Source of the DNA: JAENVT01 sp031370745 | GTDB lineage: Bacteria > Actinomycetota > Acidimicrobiia > Acidimicrobiales > Ilumatobacteraceae | Direction of reading: 5' to 3' | Assembly: GCA_031370745.1 (NCBI GenBank) | Contig: JANMQX010000070.1 | Location: 1 to 16,171 of the forward strand | DNA length: 16,171 nucleotides | Shown here: positions 13,226 through 16,171 of the stretch, piece by piece | Layout: the number at the start of each line of letters is the position of its first letter | How positions within the stretch are numbered: the first letter of the stretch is position 1 | Made by a program: the position numbers and the translations under genes | Notes under the pieces: model-generated | The model's input: only the letters and a program-made list of their open reading frames with translations | Told to the model about the DNA's origin: nothing | The model's database searches: none

Positions 13226-14233
13226 ATGAGACCGGTCGTCCTTAGCGCCAATCAGTTCGAGCACTTCTACGGGGGAGGCGGCGCGATCGCGAGGTTTCGG
13301 GATACCGAGTCGGCGCAACCCAAGATGCCGGAGGACTGGATCGCGTCGACGACGACGCGCTACGGCCAAGAACGGCTCGGCCTCAGTGAGCTTCCGGGCG
13401 GAAAGTTGCTCGTCGACTCGATTGCGACCGAGCCTCTACTGTGGCTGGGTGCCGAGCACTACGCGGCATTCGGGGATTCGACGGAGCTATTGGTCAAGCT
13501 GCTCGACGCTGGAGAAAGGCTGGTTGTTCATTGCCACCCGACCCGGCAATTCGCGACCCAGCACCTCGGTTGCGCCCACGGCAAGACCGAGGCGTGGCTA
13601 GTACTCGAGACGTCAGCCCGAGACGCGTCTGTCTATCTCGGGTTTCAGAAGCACATTCCGCGGAAGAAGCTGACCGGATGGGTCACGAACCAACAAACTG
13701 CCGAGCTGTTGTCGGCGATGAACAGGATCCAGATCTCACCCGGGGACGCGATTCTCGTGCCCGCCGGTTTGCCACACGCGATCGGCGGGGGCGTCTTCGT
13801 AGCGGAGCTGCAGGAGCCGACCGACTTCTCCGTGCTGCTCGAGTGGAAAGGCTTCGAGATCGACGGGGAACGGGACGGTCATCTCGGCCTCGGTTATTTG
13901 GTCGCACTCACCGCGGTGGATCGATCGGCGTGGAACTCCGAGCGTCTCGCAGAACTTCATGGACCCGTCGATCGCGGAACCGCTCGCGAGTTGGTGCTCC
14001 CGCGGGCGGCGGATCCGTACTTCCGTGCCGAGCGTCTGCGCGGTGGAGCGCGTTGTGAAGCATCCTTCGCCGTGTTACTCGTGCTCGACGGCGAAGGGCA
14101 GCTTGGCTTCAACAAAGAGACCCTGGCGATCCACAAAGGACAGACCCTCGTGGTGCCCTACTCCACAGGTTCGACAACCGTCCACGGGTCGGTCTCGGTC
14201 TTGCGATGCTTGCCGCCCAGACCGCCCGCCTGA
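13226..14233 (+). CDS. manA: Mannose-6-phosphate isomerase, type I
   Basis: The product has 335 residues with a cupin fold. It should interconvert mannose-6-phosphate and fructose-6-phosphate using one Zn ion. Metal-site elements are visible: HCHP (His104), GKTEAW (Glu122) and PAGLPHAIGG (His184). Further family segments are LLVKLLDAGERLVVHCHP, ISPGDAILVPAG and FVAELQEPTDFSVLLEW. A second, degenerate cupin half ends with KGQTLVVPYSTGSTTVHG. The N-terminus (FYGGGGAIARFR) is typical of the short actinobacterial form found in sugar-catabolism loci rather than the long cell-wall ManA. The ATG overlaps the stop of a short unassigned frame (ATGA at 13226-13229); there is no strong ribosome-binding site. 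Confidence 0.9.
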   Translation: MRPVVLSANQFEHFYGGGGAIARFRDTESAQPKMPEDWIASTTTRYGQERLGLSELPGGKLLVDSIATEPLLWLGAEHYAAFGDSTELLVKLLDAGERLVVHCHPTRQFATQHLGCAHGKTEAWLVLETSARDASVYLGFQKHIPRKKLTGWVTNQQTAELLSAMNRIQISPGDAILVPAGLPHAIGGGVFVAELQEPTDFSVLLEWKGFEIDGERDGHLGLGYLVALTAVDRSAWNSERLAELHGPVDRGTARELVLPRAADPYFRAERLRGGARCEASFAVLLVLDGEGQLGFNKETLAIHKGQTLVVPYSTGSTTVHGSVSVLRCLPPRPPA

Positions 14234-14240
14234 GGACTAG

Positions 14241-14454
14241 CGGCTCTTCAGACTCCCACTCGATCAGGTCGGTCTCGGTGACCACCAACGCCGGATCGCG
14301 AGGGATACGAAAGGTGCGGATCTCGCACGGTGCAAAGGTCGCTCCGACGCGCAGGAGACCACCCCAGGCCCATCAGCACTGCATCCTTCTCGGGGAAGCG
14401 CACCAGTACGTCGCGCATTCGCGAGTGCTCGGGCATTGACTCGAAATGAGTCAT
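14241..14454 (-). pseudogene. Decayed minus-strand gene, unassigned
   Basis: Two adjacent minus-strand frames both look protein-like but do not join without a frameshift. The first starts at ATG 14454 and reads MTHFESMPEHSRMRDVLVRF PEKDAVLMG. The second (about 14372-14241) reads GGLLRVGATFAPCEIRTFRI then PRDPALVVTETDLIEWESEE. The second resembles the C-terminal edge of actinobacterial glycoside hydrolases such as GH38 alpha-mannosidases (a PFEIRTFRI-like strand), which would suit the manA neighbour. That assignment is weak. It could be one gene broken near 14370 or two different relics. Confidence 0.35.
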
Positions 14455-14601
14455 GTCATCCTCCAGTGATGGTCAGGTCGTCGACGAGGGCACTCCATCC
14501 ACCGACGATCGGTGGTTTCGAGCCGCTTCGCTCCTTGCGACGGACCACGCCTGACGATGGCGGAGGACGCGTGGTCGCCGGCGAGCCCGGACTGGGTGCG
14601 T

Positions 14602-14616
14602 ATCGTCACTGACGAT
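14602..14616. promoter_or_regulatory. Palindrome upstream of the DUF1989 gene, candidate operator
   Basis: ATCGTCA-C-TGACGAT is a perfect 7-1-7 inverted repeat ending 43 bp before ATG 14660. It could bind a dimeric regulator; no regulator gene is adjacent. Confidence 0.35.
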
Positions 14617-14659
14617 TCATGGGGGACCGTGATCCACTATGTTCGCCGGGGGTCTTCAC

Positions 14660-15280
14660 ATGGATACCGAGGTACGAGGAGTCGACATCGCTGCCAGAGC
14701 AGGTGGTTGGATAGACGCGCAACAGGGCGACCTGTTGGAGATCATCGACGTCGAAGGTGTCCAAGTCGCGGACATGTTCGCCGTCTCCACCACTGATCCG
14801 ACGGAGTGGTTGAGCGCCGGCAACACGAGGGCTGCCAACCGTCGTCTGTTCCCGGCAGTGGGCGAGCCATGGATGACGACACGCTTCCGGCCGATCCTGA
14901 CGTTCGTCGAAGATCGCTCACCCGGTGTCCACGACATGCTGTATCGATCGTGCGATCCGTACATGTATGCGTTCCGCGGTGCCGTCGGCCATCACGACAA
15001 CTGCCACGACAACTTCCTGACAGCCGCCGCTGATGCCGGCTGGCCGATGACTGCCGTGCCGGATCCGGTGAACTTCTTCCAGAACACTCCGATCGATGCC
15101 GACGGCAAGATCCTGCCGAAGCTCGGTGTGACCAAGCCCGGCGACTCGGTCGTGCTGCGTGCCGAGATGGATCTGATCATGGTGGTCACCGCGTGCTCGA
15201 TGGATCTTTCGCTCATAAACGGCGGTGGCTGCACCGGCATCCGCCTCGAGGTGCACTCGAAGCCGACTACCTCGGCGTGA
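14660..15280 (+). CDS. DUF1989 / urea carboxylase-associated family protein
   Basis: The product has 206 residues. Family landmarks are EIIDVEGVQVADMFAVS near the N-terminus, RSCDPYMYAF, GHHDNCHDNF with the clustered Cys/His thought to bind metal, VPDPVNFFQN, and the C-terminal PGDSVVLRAEMDLIMVVTAC SMDLSLINGGGCTGIRLEV. DUF1989 proteins accompany urea carboxylase and related amine or guanidine degradation genes, but no such genes lie in this window, so the pathway is open. ATG 14639 is also in frame, but the family-like sequence begins after Met 14660; neither has a strong ribosome-binding site. The gene stands alone between relics, with a palindrome upstream (14602-14616). Confidence 0.85.
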   Translation: MDTEVRGVDIAARAGGWIDAQQGDLLEIIDVEGVQVADMFAVSTTDPTEWLSAGNTRAANRRLFPAVGEPWMTTRFRPILTFVEDRSPGVHDMLYRSCDPYMYAFRGAVGHHDNCHDNFLTAAADAGWPMTAVPDPVNFFQNTPIDADGKILPKLGVTKPGDSVVLRAEMDLIMVVTACSMDLSLINGGGCTGIRLEVHSKPTTSA

Positions 15281-15304
15281 GCCAGTTCTCCCTGGCCCGC
15301 TCGC

Positions 15305-15778
15305 CTAGGTGACGTGACCTTCTGCATGAGACGCTGAATCCTTGTCGACGAACCGATCCCAGGGGTCGCAGGCCACCTATCCCGCGCGCCCCTACAGCTG
15401 CTTCGCCTCGGGCTGACGCAACCCAGCTTCAAGCGCGAAGCGGCGGACGCCGATCGCCTCGGCTACGCGTTCCAACTCCGCGAGTATCGCGGCACCGATC
15501 TTCTTACTGCGCCCAGCCAAGGTGACGTACATGCGCTTGATCTCCGCCGAGCCTGGCATGTCGTCCATCACCCGGAACGCCCCACAACCAACTGGCTCGC
15601 CATCGAGTTCCGCCATCAACAGGGTGCCGACTCCATCGACGAGGTCGACGGAATCGAGGCTGAAGACCGGGCTCGGGTTTCGGCTGTACAGGTCCAGGTC
15701 CAGTTCAGCTTGAGCAGTTCGACGTGGGTGAGGCCGAGCCACACGCGCTCGATCGACAGCCTTTTGCTGCGGCTCCAT
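15305..15778 (-). pseudogene. GNAT acetyltransferase pseudogene with two amber codons
   Basis: From ATG 15778 the frame shows a GNAT N-acetyltransferase: ELDLDLYSRN, LLMAELDGEPVGCGAFRVM, AEIKRMYVTLAG, IGAAILAELERVAEAIGVRR and FALEAGLRQPEAKQL. It then meets TAG (15392-15394), exactly where the family has the Tyr of the ALYxRAGY motif. Four codons on (GRAG), a second TAG (15377-15379) replaces the second Tyr. The frame continues as VACDPWDRFVDKDSAS to TAG at 15305-15307, so the expected C-terminus is still present. The acetyl-CoA loop (GRSKKIGAA) also lacks the first Gly of the Q/RxxGxG/A motif. All this fits an inactive copy. A further small frame slip near 15325 is possible. Confidence 0.8.
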
Positions 15779-16171
15779 GGCGCGATGCGTAGGCCGAGAC
15801 GCCATGTTCACGAAGAAACGCGAGATGGCTGCATGCCTCATCCCCGGTGGGCTAACGCTGATCAGCGATCCACCACGCGACGCCGGACTTGTCGTCCGAG
15901 ACCGTGACGAGTTCGCGCAGCGGGTCCGAGTGCCGGCGACCGCGATCTCGTTCGACGGCTTGAACAAAGCGAGGTATACCTCGCACAGGTACGAGCGAGC
16001 TTCGCGCATAAATCACGTCCGGCGCAGTATTCGCCCGCCGTTCACATTCGTCCTCAGCAAATGCGTAGTCCCACGACCTCAGCCTGGAGCTTTCTGGCCC
16101 CGCATGTCGAACGGCTCCCGAAACCGTCCGCTTTGGCCACTCTTAGTACGTCGACGCCACGTTCGCCCGCG
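15779..16171. other. Right end: no supported gene
   Basis: The minus-strand frame continues open upstream of the GNAT start to 16009, but its sequence is Arg/Ser-rich and unlike any family. On the plus strand, ATG 15804 opens a frame of more than 120 codons that runs off the window (DAGLVVRDRDEFAQRV near its start); its later part is Arg/Pro-rich and unconvincing. Coding potential here is unresolved. Confidence 0.4.

Noticed and set aside
15305..15778. Genome-wide amber reassignment to Tyr
   Set aside because: TAG serves as a plain stop in this window (2829-3398 gene), so any recoding would have to be local; decay is more likely.

Overview
The window is GC-rich DNA with strong G/C bias at third codon positions. 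Its gene content points to an actinobacterium, possibly of the Acidimicrobiia type. The supporting genes are an ECF sigma factor with a membrane partner, lipoproteins with Ser/Thr-rich linkers, a MerR regulator carrying the actinobacterial C-terminal extension, a DUF1989 protein, and relics of heliorhodopsin and DUF4331 genes. The taxon is an inference; no rRNA or intact tRNA is present.

Layout. 1-278: the C-terminal end of a CHAT-domain peptidase-like protein. 423-1682: a PLP-dependent lyase of the sphingosine-1-phosphate lyase type. 1758-3398: a metal-responsive cassette made of a MerR regulator with a readable operator/promoter, a MerT/MerF-like two-helix protein and a four-helix membrane protein, all translationally coupled. 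3510-4193: a lipoprotein with a PsbP/DcrB-like domain. 4287-5677 (minus): an amidase broken by a one-base frameshift, whose 3' end runs into a tRNA 3'-end fragment. 5987-10147: an ECF sigma factor, a single-pass membrane partner with a large cysteine-containing ectodomain, a lipoprotein that is a paralogue of that ectodomain, and a secreted PD40/TolB-like beta-propeller. 10292-10981: an NAD(P)-binding F420/NADP-oxidoreductase-like protein.

10982-13225 is largely a gene graveyard. It holds a piece of heliorhodopsin joined in frame to the end of an alpha/beta hydrolase, a DUF4331 fragment and a short tandem repeat. One well-preserved gene lies among them on the minus strand: a LinB-type haloalkane dehalogenase, followed by a possible coupled 51-aa ORF. 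13226-14233 is a type I mannose-6-phosphate isomerase, with a decayed minus-strand gene behind it. 14660-15280 is a DUF1989 (urea carboxylase-associated) protein. 15305-15778 (minus) is a GNAT acetyltransferase pseudogene with two amber codons at conserved tyrosine positions. Nothing firm is seen after that.

Best candidate for an undescribed system: the sigma / membrane-partner / lipoprotein / propeller block (5987-10147). The membrane protein and the lipoprotein share a two-domain extracytoplasmic module with six cysteines at matching positions (28-16-7 spacing preserved exactly). This suggests an envelope-sensing pathway in which a free lipoprotein copies, competes with or reports to the sensor domain of a non-canonical anti-sigma factor. 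The function is inference; the gene order, the overlap and the homology are visible in the sequence.
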